In this document: piece after piece, positions 1-11,970 of the stretch
Layout of the letters: each line of letters starts with the position of its first letter
How positions within the stretch are numbered: position 1 is the first letter of the stretch
DNA from: Micractinium sp. NFX-FRZ
Lineage: Eukaryota > Chlorophyta > Trebouxiophyceae > Chlorellales > Chlorellaceae
Length of the DNA stretch: 64,000 bases
NCBI GenBank assembly: GCA_029339195.1
Contig: JAPTJF010000025.1
Location: forward strand, 62,001 to 126,000
Direction of reading: 5' to 3'
Translations under genes and position numbers: made by a program
Notes under the pieces: model-generated
The model's database searches: none
The model's input: the letters and a program-made list of their open reading frames with translations, nothing else
Told to the model about the DNA's origin: nothing

Positions 1-56
1 TTGTTGTGTACTGCTGCGTCTCATCCCTCCCGCCCCTTCCCCTCCATCCACCTCAG

Positions 57-3000
57 CTGGAGGCGCTCAAGTCGGCGGTGGCCCAGTACGAGACCCATGC
101 GGCAGAGCTGCAGGCGGGCAACACCGAGCTGGCAGAGGCGCTGCAGCAGGTGCAGCAGCACGCGTGTGAGCTGGAGGAGAAGCTGGCGGCCCAGAGGGCC
201 GCAGCAGAGAAGCAGGCAGCGGCGGCAGCAGCGCAGCTGGCATCTCTGCGGCACGCTCATGGGGAGCAGCTGGCTGCGGCCCACATGCAGCAGGCAGAGG
301 CAGAGTCTGTACAGCGGCAGCAGGCGCAGCAGCTGCAGGAGCTGGAGTGCAAGCTGGAAGAGGCGCTGGCCAGCCGGCAGGCGCTGCAAGCGCAGCTGGA
401 GGTGACCGCAGCAGAACAGAAGCGCTTGTTAGAGGAAGCCGCGGAGCAGCGCGAAGCGGCGGCTGCTATGGCGCAGCGTGAGCGGGCGGCCGCGGCTGCG
501 GTGGAGTCGCAGCTGATGGCCCGGGTGGCTGAGCTGGAGGCGCGGAAGGCGGTGCACCTGAGCATGACGGTGCAGTCGTATGAGGAGGAGTGGCAAGCAG
601 AGGCGGCGCGTGCAGCCGCACTGGAGGAGCGGGCGGTAGAGCTGTCGGTGCGGTTGGCGGCTCATCAGCAGCGGGAACAGCTCAAGGAAGCCTGGTGAGG
701 AGACATGAGGGCGGGGCGGAAGGCAGGTTTTGGGTGGCATTCACTTGCGGGCTTTCTGACAAGTTGATGGGGCAGCAGGCTACAACAAGCGGACGTCTGC
801 GTGCGGCGACTCAGCTTTAGCAGAACAAGCTGACGTCTGCGTGCGGGGACTCGGCCGTGGCGAGCTGTGCTCTCACTTTATGCGCTCAACATGTTGCTCC
901 ACCTGCCTCCCCCTGGCTGCAGTGCCCAGCTGGCGGCCCGTGCCGTGCTGCGCCGTGTGCTGTACCACTGGCGTGACGCCGCCTCTGAGTCTGCCTACCT
1001 TGGCGCGCTGCGGCAGCAGGCCGAGGCGCTGCACCGCCGCCATGTGCTGGCCGCCTGGCTGGCCAAGTGGCGGGTGGCCGTGCATCGCAGCCAGCTTCTG
1101 GCAGCGCTACAAGCGCAGCGGCAGCGCCGCCAGATGCAGGCTGCCTGGCAGACGTGGTGCACGTACCGGCAAGACTGCGTGGTGCACCGCGGCTTGGAGG
1201 CCGCCGCCCACCTGCACCGCCAGCACGCGCTGCTGCGGCAAGCCTTTGTGTCCTGGCAGGCCGTGGTGGTGACTTCGCGGCAGGTGGAGCTGCCATACAG
1301 CCACCCCACCATGCAGGCCGCCGCCCGACTGCAGCGCCTCCGCCTGCTGCGAACCTTCTTTGCCGCCTGGCGGGGGCACATGGCCGAGCATGTGCTGCCG
1401 CGCATGGCAGCAGTGCAGCTGCGGGTGCTGGAGCAGTTTATGGGCAGCCAGCGGCGTGCGCTTGCAGCCTGGCAGCAGTATGTGGAGCAGCGGCGGGAGG
1501 GCAAGCTGCAGAAGGTAACAGTGCACGGGTTTGTGCAGGGGGCTGTGTTCATGCTGAGGGATGTGCACGCTCCTGCGGGCGCCTGCGAGCACTACTCAAG
1601 GCCGTGCAGCGCTGCATTTGCATATGGGACGCAGCCTGTGCACTCAGCCCCTGTGCCCGGCCATCTACTTGCCTGCAGGCTGTCGCCCAGGAGCACCGCC
1701 TGCGTTGCTTGCTGCTGCACTGGCGGCAGGCTGCCCACGAGTGCAAGGAGCAGCGCACTGCTGCTGTGCGCGCCGCCTTCACCAGCCAGCAGCTGCTGCT
1801 GCGCAGGGGCTGGCGGGTCTGGCAGCTGGCGGTGCAGGAGAAGCGTCAGCGGGTGCAGCACAAGGCACTTGCTGAGCAGCACCTGCGCCAGAAGCTGCTG
1901 GCTCACGGCTGGGCCAAGTGGCAGGAGTGGACGGCCCTGTGCCGGCGCATGGGGCAGCGGCACGCGGCGCGACTGCAGACGTCAGCGTTTGCTTCCTGGC
2001 GACAGGCTGTCAAGGTGGCCGAGAAGAGGTGAGGTTGGAAAGGCAGTCGCAGACTTGCAGGCATGTTGCAAGGCCGCTGCAGTTGCTTGCAATCGCGACC
2101 CCACAAGGGCAGCAAGCACACCCTTGGACATCCTTTGTTCGTGTGTTTGAAGCTTTGGCACCTGCTGTCTGTCTGCGCGGGTCCCCTGACATCTGCTCCC
2201 ACGTGTATCTTGTGCAGGCGGATGGCTAGTGCCTTCAACCAGCGCAGCCAGCAGCGCCGCTTCCGCGCCTCGCTGTCCGCCTGGCGCACGGCGGTGGCAG
2301 CTGCAAAGGCACGGCGGCACCAGGTGGCGCATGCATGCGCGCTGCTCCAGCGCCGCCTGCTGGGCCGCGTCATCGCAGGGTGGCGGCGGGCTTCGCTGGC
2401 GGGCAAGCTGTACCAGACGCTGGACTTGGTGCATGAGCTGCAGGGGGCGGTGGAGCGGGCGCGGGAGGAGCTGGAGCACAAGGCGCAGCAGGTGGGTCGA
2501 GCAGTGCAGGGGCGGAAGGGAGGGGCAATATGGAGAGGGGAGGCAGGCAGGCAGGCATGGGGATGAGGGGCAGAAAGACGAGATGAGAGGGTTGCCGCCC
2601 CTGCAGCAGTTCGCCAGCAGCATTTAGGTGCATCCCCTCGAGCGTGCTTGACCGTGACATTCTGCTGCAGGTTGACGCGCTGAGCAGCATGCAGGTGACA
2701 TTTGAGGGCACCTCAGATTCTCTGAGCCTGAGGGTGTCCTCCCTGGACGCTGACCTGGCGGCAGCTCAGCGTCAGGCAGCCGAGATGCAGGAGGCAGCTG
2801 ATGCAGCCCAGACAGATCACGAGGCGGCGGCAGCGGCCCTGGAGCAGGTCCTGGCTGATCGTGCAGCAGTGGAGGCGGAAGGCGCTGCAGCAGCGGCAGA
2901 GCGTGACGCGGCGGTGGCAGCCAAAGAGGTCGCTGAAACAGAGCGGGCGGCTGCTCGTCAGGCGCAGCAGGCAGCAGAGCGGCAGGCATCTGAGGCAGCA

Positions 3001-5645
3001 AGCAGGGCTGAGGCCACCGCTGCAGCTGTCGCAGCTGCCACAGCACGGGCAGATGAGGCGTCCACAGTGCTGGACGCGCTCAGTGAGGAGCACGCTTTGC
3101 TGCTTGTGCAGCTGGCAGAGGTGCAGGCAGAGAAGCAGCGCATGGCTGCAGAGTTGAAGGAGGCTGTGGGCGAGGCGCAGCACACTGCTGACCTGCTGCA
3201 GCGGCTGGAGGGCGAGCGAGACAAGCTGCGGCTGCAGCGGGAGCAGGCGGAGACGGCGGTTGTGCAGGCAGCAGCGGAGCAGCAGGCCGCGCTTAAGCAG
3301 GCCGAACGGCTGACGCAGCTGTGCGAGGATCAGCAGCAGCAGTGCCAGCGCCTGCAGCAGCAGGTAGTGCAGCTGAGGAGCACGCTGGCGGATCAGGCGG
3401 CGCTGCAGGCAGACCTGGCAAAGGTGGGATGGGGAGGGAAGAGGAGGGGGCTGGGTGGTTGAGCCGAGTTTGCTGCATGCATGCCTTGCTCATCAGCTGG
3501 AACTGAAGCAGGGGCCGAGTGTGAGAGACTGGCCATGCTTCCTCTCTGGCTGTGCGTCAAGGCTCCCCCTTCACTCTGTTCCTTGCCCGTCCAATTTCTG
3601 CGTCCAGCTGGAGGAGCTCAACAAGCAGCTGCTGGTGGACAACCAGAGCATGCGGAGCCAGGCGGACAGCTTTGCTGCGTCTGTGCAGCGGGCAGAGGGC
3701 AACAATGCCGAGCTGCTTGCAGCGGCAGAGGTGGCAGCGGAGGAGCAGCGCCGGATGCAGGAGCGGTGCCAGGCGGCAGAGGCCGAGGCGCTGAGGCTGG
3801 GCCGCTTGGCAGACAGCCTGCGTGCTGCCCAGGCGGCGCTGGAGCGGCAGCTGGCAGCGGCTCGGGAGGAAGCCGCGCAGGCAGTTGCACAGCATGGGGA
3901 GCTGGCGGCGGTGGTGGAGGCGCTCAGTAGCGAGCGGGACGCGCTGTCTGCCAGAGAGGCTGGGCTGTGCGAGGAGCGGGATGGGCTGGAGGGCACGGTG
4001 GAGCACTTGAGGGGGCAGCTTTTGGAGAGCAATGAGGTCCTGGAGACGTGCCGCCGCATGCTGGCTGAGACGTGCTCCGTGCAGTGAGTGGGACTCGGGG
4101 GGACACAGGCGGTCTGCACCACCTAATGAGCTTACGGTCTTCAGGCCGTCTATTGCTACTCCTTGTGCCTGCCTGGGCCTTGGAAGAGGGCAGTGCGCAC
4201 TGGATGACTCTGGCGTGACAGCTGATACGGCAGCCACTGTATGTGCCCGCCGCAGCATGCATGCGGCGGCGCTTGCGTCGCCCTTCCGTGCTCACCTGCT
4301 TCAGAAGCAGGTGTCCACTTGAATGCTGCACCGTGCTATCCCACTCATGGCCACTTGGCCCCTGGCTGCCTGCAGGACCGCCGCTGATCAGCAAGCCGCA
4401 TCCCTCACGGAGCTGCTGAGGAGCGTGCAGGCGCAGCTGATGCTCAAGGATGCTTCCATCAAGTCGCTGACCCGTGAGAACGCGCAGCGTGCAGAGCGGC
4501 TGCGGGCACTGCAGGCGCAGGTCGCAGCCCTGTCGCCGGCTGCCGGTGACAGCCTGCCGGCGCAGCAGGGGCAGCAGCCGGGCACTGGCAGGCCCATGCC
4601 AGAGGCGGGCTCAATGCTGAGCAGCGGCAGTAGTGGCACAGGAGGCAGGCGCAGCTCTTTGGTCGCTAGGCCTGGCAGCCCAGTGGCAGGGCGGCACCAG
4701 GCAGCTGCATGCACATGGGCGCCGACACCGACAGGCGGCATGCTGGCCTACACCTCACTGCCCCTGCACAGTGCCAGCCCTGCTGCTACACCACATCCAA
4801 GCAGCAGCGCGGGCGTAAGCTCTGCCGCCTCCGACCGCCCGCAGCCAGCGTGGTTCAGCTTCCCCTCGGCTGCCGCTGCCTCTCCGGCACCCTCCTACAT
4901 TTCACTGCCAGCTCAGCAGCCCTGGCAGCGCAGCTCGGCAGCCGCCTCACCAGACATTGGCGCCGCCCCACTCAGCGGCACCAGCAGCCGCAGTCACAGT
5001 GCCAGCTTGCCATCCGCAGCCTCGGCCAGCAGCGCAAGCAGTGGCAGGAGCCGTGCTGCCTCTGTCACCTTTGCCCAGCTGCTGCCTGGCGGCAGCGGCA
5101 GCGACAGTGGCGGCGGCGCCGCTGCCAGCTTGAGCGCCCCTGCCCTGCCTGGTGGTTTGCATGACCAGCAGCTGTCCTATCTGCTGGATTTGGTGGCAGC
5201 CAAGCGCATCACAGCAAGCCAAGCGCAGCAGGTGAGGCAGGGCGGGGCAGGGGCGGGTGTGTGGTAGGAGTGGACGGGCTGGGTGGGCTCAAGGCAAGCA
5301 GGCGCCAGGGGAAGCGTCCACATGAGATGTCGCTCCAGCATGGGGAAGGCAGCATCATGGTGTGGCTGGTGTGCATTCTTGGCTGACGCTGTCGCCTGAT
5401 CCATTGCATGCACATTCCGTGCCGTGGTGCAGGTCATCAACGCAGCTGTAGAGGGGAATGCGCGGCCGCTGCTGCAGATGCTGACGGCAGTGCAGCAGCA
5501 GGGAGAGGCCAGCAGTGGCAGCAGCAGCCAGTATGCTGCAGCGGCGGGGGCAGCGGCAGGCCCTGTGACATCAGCAGAGGTGGCGGCAGTGCGACAGGCC
5601 ATCCACAAGCTGGCGAGCAGAGCAGCACCAGTGGGCAATGCCTGA
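57..5645 (+). CDS. Sfi1-repeat and coiled-coil protein, 5' end outside window
   Basis: Exons 57-694, 923-1514, 1679-2028, 2218-2491, 2671-3423, 3608-4083, 4376-5231 and 5433-5645 join in phase (1383 codons, then TGA). The window opens in an intron; the first visible exon follows the acceptor CTCAG at 51-56, so the N-terminus is missing. Order: an Ala/Gln/Glu-rich coiled coil (about 210 residues); about twelve Trp repeats of the kind AWLAKWR, FFAAWRG, GWAKWQE, AFASWRQ; a second long coiled coil; a Ser/Ala/Pro-rich region; and a short helical C-terminus. The spaced Trp/Arg repeats resemble Sfi1, whose long helix binds centrins at spindle poles and basal bodies. Known of the family: Sfi1 repeats bind centrin. 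Inference: a centrosomal or basal-body scaffold. The coiled coils are low complexity, so orthology to Sfi1 itself is unproven. Confidence 0.8.
784..852. repeat. Direct repeat pair in intron 1 of the Sfi1-like gene
   Basis: Two copies of about 29 bases (784-812 and 824-852), both containing GACGTCTGCGTGCGG and 40 bases apart, lie in the intron between 694 and 923. No coding role is seen. Confidence 0.75.
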
Positions 5646-6522
5646 CCCGCCACACTCCTGAACCTTTCATTGCTATCTGAGTCTCCTGTGGACTTGCTAT
5701 TAAGGAACCACAAGCTCTTACACTGTGGGTGTTCAGCGCCGAGTCTGCGCAGTGCTCACGAACGAACAAGAAAACCTGCCTGAGGCGAGCGCAAGGTACC
5801 AACGTGGCGTGGAGCAAGGTAAGACATAAAACAAGGTTTGGAGATGCAAAGCCCTGGCAGTGCTGCTGGGATGATGCGCAAGGAGGGATGATGTGATTGA
5901 TCGGCTATCTGCCCGCAGCGAGCGAGAAACAGGGGATAGGGCTGCGTGCGCCGCTACCCACGGCGCAAATGGGGGGCACGGGAGGAGACGGGGCAGCACA
6001 CGCGGTGAGTTGAAAGAATGTAAAAACGCGTGGTTGGGACGAGGAGGAGGACGTAGCGTACAGGTGCAGGGGCGAAGCAGTGTAGCGCAGCACTCGGGCA
6101 AGCGGGGGAAAAGGCGGTCAGGCCCGAGCGGGCATGCGGAGGGCTGCCCCCACTTCTGCGCACACTCGGAAGCAAAGCAAAATGGGGCGGGGGAAGGAGG
6201 CAGGGGAGGGAGGCACAGGGGGGTGATGGCCCAGTCATCACCGGGCATTTGTTCGAGTAGGAGGCAGTGTCGTGAGGGGGCACATGTGAGCGCCCATCAT
6301 ATTGAAAAGAAGCGGTTAGTATTTGACGGAGGGGAGAGGCCAACGGTGCGCGCCTCAGCGCGGCGCGGCATGCCCTCATCTAGTCGGGCAGGCGGGCAGG
6401 CCCACCCCCCACACACTGGGGGCGGGTCTCACGGCGCCCGCCGCCGGGGCTGCGGGGCTGCTGGCGTGCGGGGCAGTCGGGAAGAAGAGGATCGGCCCCG
6501 CGCGCCGTGGAGCTGTGCGCGC
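5646..6522. other. Convergent 3' intergenic region
   Basis: This 877-base stretch separates the stop of the Sfi1-like gene (+) from the stop of the desaturase gene (-). Open frames here have no codon bias or domain. It probably holds both 3' UTRs. TGTAA, the usual green-algal poly(A) signal, occurs on + at about 6018 and on - at 5718-5722. Confidence 0.6.
5718..5722 (-). terminator. Candidate TGTAA poly(A) signal for the desaturase gene
   Basis: TGTAA reads on the minus strand about 800 bases past the desaturase stop codon. This pentamer is the known poly(A) signal in Chlamydomonas and relatives. A five-base match is weak evidence. Confidence 0.25.
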
Positions 6523-9215
6523 TCACGCGGGGGTGGGCCGGATGCGCAGGCGCTCCTTCTGCTTCTCAGAGGGCAGCTTGATGTTGGTTGCCAGCCCCCA
6601 CTTCTCCAGCTGCTTGATGACCAGCCAAGTCATGTCCCACTGCCCCTCCTCCAGGCCGTGCCGCGCCGAGAACTCAAAGGCGTGGTGGTTGTTGTGCCAG
6701 CCCTCGCCAAACCCAAGGATGCCCACCCACCAGTTGTTGCGGGACTGGTCGCCTGCAGGCAGGCAGGTAAATGTGGCATGGGTGGATGTCAATAGCAGCG
6801 AGGAGCAATGTTTATAAGCGATGCAGCATGCAGCGGTATGAGGACAGTGCACTGGCTGGGCAGCACCGCCAGGTCTTGCGCGCGCACCAGCACACGACCC
6901 TGCCTCCAGGAGCAGAACCCAGCAGCCAAAATGGGCGCACATTGAGCCACCAAGCGGCATCCAGCATCCAGCCCAGCGCAGCAGCGCCGCCAGGCGGGTT
7001 GCAGTCGTGTTTCCCTGCCCTCCTGCTCACCGGTTTTGTATGTCTGGGTGCCCCAGAGGTGCGATGCGGAGTTGACGAACCAGGTGATGTGGTAGACCCA
7101 CACCACGCGCAGGCAGCCCGCCCAGATGAGCGCGTCCCAGCCGCCCAGCGCAAAGAGCGCCGCAAACTGGGCAACCACGTGCCAGGTGTAGTGCTTGTTC
7201 AGGTGCTTGTAGAAGGGGTCCTTGGCCATGTCTGCACAGCAGGCACAGCATGGCGCAAAGCGTCACAGCACGGTCAGCACAGCGCAGCAAAGCCTGCCAG
7301 GCGGGTGACTCTTCACTGAGCACAGCAGGGCCCTGAAAGCGGTGCAACTCGATGGCGCAGCGCAGCGGCAGCCCTTGGCTGGCGCGCCTGGCTCCCCTTG
7401 CCCTGCTCCCCTGCAGCCATCGTGTGTATTCAAGCTGCAAGTAGGCTCACCCGACGCGTTGGAGGTGTCAAACACGCGCTTCTGCGTGGCCTCGTCGTCC
7501 AGCAGCCAGCCCATGTGGCTCCACCAGAAGCCCTCATACACAGAGTGGGGGTCCAGCGGGGTCTCGCAGTGCAGGTGGTGGTAGCGGTGGCAGGACACCT
7601 GCGCGGGGCAGGTCAGGCAGCACGTTGAGGGGCACGCAGGAGAAGACGCGGGGCAGGCAGGCCTCACAGGCGGCGAGGTCGGTTTGGCGACCTGACACGT
7701 AATGCTGCCTGTGCCAGCGCCCGCAGCCCTTGTCCTCAGCAAACCAGCTACATCCCTACTACCCGCCCCCTGCTGCCGCCCTCCCCCCCTTGCTCACCCA
7801 CTCCAGCGGGTCTCCCTGCACGCTCATCACGCCGCAGTACGCCAGGATGTACTCCACCCACTTGGGGGTGGTGAAGGAGCGGTGGCTGAGCTGGCGGTGG
7901 TAGGAGGCGGTGATGCCCAGGCAGCCGGTGATGAAGTACTGCACGCGGGGAAGAGGGAGCGGGATGCGGGAGCGGGAACGAGCAGCGATGAGGGTTCATG
8001 TGCAGCAAAACAAGAGCCAGCTGCACCTGCCTTTCTGTCGCAAGCGGCTGTGCTTTGCAAGCTGCCAGAATGGCGGCGCGTGGCCCGCCAGAAACATCCA
8101 GCCACAGCCGCGGGCCACTGCCAAGCGGCAGCACGGTATGTTGGGCGCAGCCATGCCAAGGGATGTGCTGGAAAATATTCCCATGCTGGCTCACCATGCC
8201 CATGAACATGGCAAAGTTGGACCAGGAGAAGGTGAAAGGCGCCAGCAGGGCGCCGGCATGCACCAGCGTCATGTAGCCAAGGTAGATCTTGTCCTGCAGG
8301 GGTCGTTACGGCACAGGCTAAGAGGCGAGTGAGCAAGCACAGCTCCCAGCTTGCTCCAAAACCAGCCCAGCTCGGCGGCGCTCGGTGGCTGCCCAGCACT
8401 CACAAACTGGCGGCCGGCACGCAGCACCCACAAACTGGCGGCTGGCGCCCAGCACCCACAAACTGGCGGCCGGAACCCAGCACCCACAAACCTTGGTGGT
8501 GAACTCGCGGTCAAAGAAGAGCTTGGTCTTGGACTTGGCATAGACGTCGGAGAAGGCCACCTTGTGGGCACCCGGCACCTGCGCCTGGGCCTCAGGGTCC
8601 GGCTTGGGCGTCACCTTGCGCAGGTTGAGGGGCTTGGAGAAGATGTCGTCGTACTGAGCGTCGTAGCTCATGCCCGCCCACTCAGGCACCATGATGTCGG
8701 AGACAGCAGAGCCGTCGGGGGGGCTCATGGTCATAGCGTCGGCGGCAGCGGCGCTGCAGAGAGGCAGGAGGACAGGGAGATGGAGTGGGCACAGCACAGC
8801 AGTGGCGGCGGCGGCGGGTGGGGCTCTGATAGCACGCGCGGGAGCTGCGCGGCGGCCAAACCCTGCAATCTGGCGCTTACTGGCGGTCTGTGGGTCCAAT
8901 CTGGCACTGGTGAGGTGGGGTTTGGGGACAACCCATGCTGCTGGAGCGTGCGACCGACCGGGGTTGACTCGTCGCGGGCGCTGCCCGCCGCGACAGCGCA
9001 GCGCTCCGCCACCGACGGCGCCGCAACCAGAGTGTGCGGGGAGCGGCCACAGGAACTCCCTGGCAACCTGCGCACCTGGTCTTGCCGCTGTCGCGGGCCG
9101 CCTGGCAGGTGACGAGCCGGGCCGCCCGAGTGGTGGCCGGCCGCCGACTGATAGGGCCCCTGGCGGGCAGGGCCGCCACGCCGCAGCGGCTGAGCATTGC
9201 GCTGGTGGCCACCAT
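6523..9215 (-). CDS. Plastid acyl-lipid (ADS/FAD5-type) fatty acid desaturase
   Basis: Minus-strand exons 9076-9215, 8492-8753, 8195-8293, 7798-7938, 7451-7598, 7031-7231 and 6523-6752 join in phase (406 aa). The three histidine boxes of the Delta9-type membrane di-iron desaturases are present: HRQLSH, HRYHH and HNNHH, the last in [14 protein letters not shown]. Hydrophobic segments (such as [16 protein letters not shown]) flank them. The N-terminus is rich in Arg, Ser and Ala without acidic residues, like a chloroplast transit peptide. Plant relatives (ADS family) include FAD5, which makes 16:1 Delta7 on MGDG in plastids. Regioselectivity cannot be read from sequence, so a plastid palmitoyl/stearoyl desaturase is as far as I go. 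The start ATG at 9215 begins the transit peptide. Intron 2 carries an unusual 28-base repeat array ending at its donor. Confidence 0.93.
8401..8491 (-). repeat. 28-base tandem array at the donor of desaturase intron 2
   Basis: Three full units and one partial unit with a 28-base period start at 8401, 8429, 8457 and 8485. Each contains TTTGTGGGTGCTGG on the sense (minus) strand, the first bases of the intron. The last unit is the real donor AAG|GTTTGTGGG at 8491. Confidence 0.85.
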
Positions 9216-9603
9216 GGTGCTTCCGATTGGTTGAACCGGGCGATGGGGGCCGGTGCTGTGCTGACCCACTGGGTGAGCCTGCTGCTTGTGCGCCGGCTGT
9301 GGGGCCAGGAGCAAGGAGCAGGGGGCAGCTGGAGGTGAGAAGTCACTGGCAGAATGCGCTGGTAGCAGGCAAGGCGGTGCAGATGGGGTGGCGAGTGCGT
9401 GGCCTGTGCTGCGTGTCAGATGCGCGCAGCACGAAGCTGCCATACCGGGTCCGGTGAAGACCCTACTCTCCCAGGCCTGCGTCCTGCTGTGATCACACGC
9501 TCAGACGCGCCCAGATTTGTTGTGGCCGTGGAAAAGCCCCCCCTTACCAAAGTCTGAAATCAACGGACCACACAACTCCGGCTCCCTGTGCAGTTGCTTG
9601 TTT
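9216..9603. promoter_or_regulatory. Shared 5' region between divergent desaturase and small ORF
   Basis: The 388 bases between the two divergent start codons must hold both 5' UTRs and promoters. I see no clear TATA box; the sequence near 9490-9600 is locally less GC-rich. Inferred from gene orientation only. Confidence 0.45.
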
Positions 9604-10209
9604 ATGAACAACGGTGACAATCATCGCGCCGAAGACCCGTACGAGAGACGCGCCACAGCGGGAGCCCTCCTCCGCTCACCGGCGGCGCTGACCGCCTGGG
9701 CGGCAGCACAGCACACCTCCGTTGCCCGGGCCGAGCTCAGTCTGCTGCAGGTGCGTGCAGTAGCCACCTGCCCCTGATTGAGAGTCACCACTGATGAATG
9801 TTGCCAGCTGTAGCATCACCACTGATAAAGGGGCAGGGCGGGCATGCCCAGGTTGCCCGGTGGCCTGGCTGGGGTGTGTCTGCCCACCTACAGGTTGCCA
9901 GTGCACCACCGGCCAAGGCGCCGGCGCCCTCACATGCTCTCTTGCCCTGGGGCCCCTGCCTGCCTGACGCAGGAACTGACTGCTCCGACTGCCTGCTTAG
10001 AGAGGTCGGAAGAACAGCAGCAGCAGCAGGCCGCCGCCTCCGCCACAGCCGCAGCACAGCGGGAGGCCTCACCGTCGCCCCCACCAGAGCAGCAGCAGGC
10101 GCAGCAGGCGCGGCAGGCACAGCAGGCGCAGCAGCAGCAAGGCCTCGAAGAGGCGGAGCACAGAGACGTTGGCATGGACCCCTACCAGTTTGAGGAGCTT
10201 GATTACTGA
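9604..10209 (+). CDS. Small Gln/Ala-rich protein, function unknown
   Basis: Two exons, 9604-9750 and 9973-10209, join in phase 0 (127 aa). The first encodes a basic, Ala-rich segment beginning MNNGDNHRAEDPYERR. The second has a Gln/Ala-rich stretch and the acidic end MDPYQFEELDY. The donor CAG|GTGCGT and acceptor GACGCAG fit neighbouring genes. I do not recognise the family. The stop lies only 33 bases before the ATG of the ADCK1-like gene on the same strand. This could be the first cistron of a two-cistron transcript, a long upstream ORF, or a separate gene with a very short 3' UTR. No promoter separates the two. Confidence 0.5.
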
Positions 10210-10242
10210 CCCCCCTCTGCCTGCACACAACCGCTGGCAGCC

Positions 10243-11939
10243 ATGCGGCGCAACCTGGCAGGGCGACTCCTGTCACAGGCGGCGCGGCATGCATGGTGGG
10301 GCGACGCAGCTGGCGCTGGCAGGGGCGCTGCGTGTGTCCAGCTGCCTGGCAGCTGCACCGGCACAGCTGGCAGCGCCAGCACGGGCGCCTGGCAGTGGCT
10401 GCAGCAGGCAGGCATCCGCACCCGCCACGCGCCCAAGGCGCACGGCGTGCCGCACACACGGCCCCGCCGGAGCCCGCTTCGCCGCGTGCTGACCCTGCTG
10501 GGCCAGGCGGCGGGGCTGGCGGCTGTGGGCGTGCCTCTGGCGGGAGCTACGGTGCTGGTGGTCAAGGGGAGGGACGATGCGGAGGCAACAGAGATCGTGC
10601 ACAGCCTGCCCCGCACAGCGCGGGTCGTCTGGTGGGGCTGCTGGGCGACCTACAAGGCAAGTTTAGGCTCCTTATTTAGGGAGGTGGGTGTGGCAGCTGG
10701 GAGCAGAGGCCTGTACTGCGAGGCACGCCGCTGTCTGCTCGCCTGTCCACCTGCCTGCCTGGTTCTCAACCACACGCGTCAGCACCGCAGATGGTCTTGC
10801 CAGCCTTGGCTTGCGACAGCGACAAAGCGCCGCTTGTGGGGTGGTAGTTGCCCTGTGTGCCCTGCCTGCTCCAACCTGGCTTGCCTGGCCTGCCTGCCTT
10901 CTTCCCCCCCTGGCCCTCACCAGTCGGGCCCCTCCCCTTCCTCACTACTGCCGCCCCGCCCGCCTGCAGTACAAGACTCTGGCAGCGCATTACGCGTCCG
11001 ACCCTCAGGGTGCTGCCTACCAGGCAGCCCTGGGTGAGCTTCACGAGCTGGCAGCCACCAAGCTGCTGCTGACGTGCCAAGCCAATGGCGGCTTGTACAT
11101 CAAGGCTGGCCAGCTGGCGGTGTCGCTGAACGCGGTGCCGCAGCAGTACCGCAGGTATGGGGGGCAGGTGGCCCAGGGGGGCGGGATGAGGTGGGCTGGG
11201 CGGCAAGATGCAGGTAGGCAGGGGTGTTGCAGCCGAGAGCCACAGGTGCCGCAGCTGGGGCTTGGCGCACGGCCAGTGCCCTGCGTGTGCTCTTGTTCCC
11301 TGCCTGCTTCGCCACCGCAGCCAGCCAACCCACGGGTCGGCCGTTGACGTTACAGCCTTGTGCCTGCTGCCTCCCCCAACTCCTTCCTCCCTGTCCCTGT
11401 CCTTGCCTGGCAGCATCATGGAGGCGCTACAGGACCGGGTGCCTCCCCGCCCCTTCCAAGAAATCGACCTTGCTCTGGCTCAGGTGGGGGTGGCTTAGGT
11501 GAGGGTGGCTGGAGGGCCTGGAACAGGCATGAGGCACGAGATCCAGAGAACAGGAATGAGAGGGCTTGAAAGTGTGTCACGCCACGCTGCAGCATGAAAG
11601 ACAGTCTCCGCGTAGCACAGAGATGACGAAACCACACCCTTTTCCGTCCTTCTGTTGATTGTTCATTCCTGCTGGCACCGGTGCAGGAGTTGGGAGCTCC
11701 AGCAGAGGAGCTGTTTGCGGAGTTTGACCGGTCAGCAACAGCGGCCGCCTCGCTGGCGCAGGTGAGAAGGGCGAGGCGGAGGCGGGGCGGCGCACTGCGA
11801 TGGGTGGCGCTTAGTGTTGCTCCTGTCAGTGCAGGTGCCTTGCTGGCACAGGTGTTGACAAGGTGGCACAGCGGTTGCAGTGGCGCCGCTTTTTGTGCCC
11901 TTGGAAACTGGCGCGCAGCTCGACACTCGCTGGTGGTGG

Positions 11940-11970
<31 letters not shown>

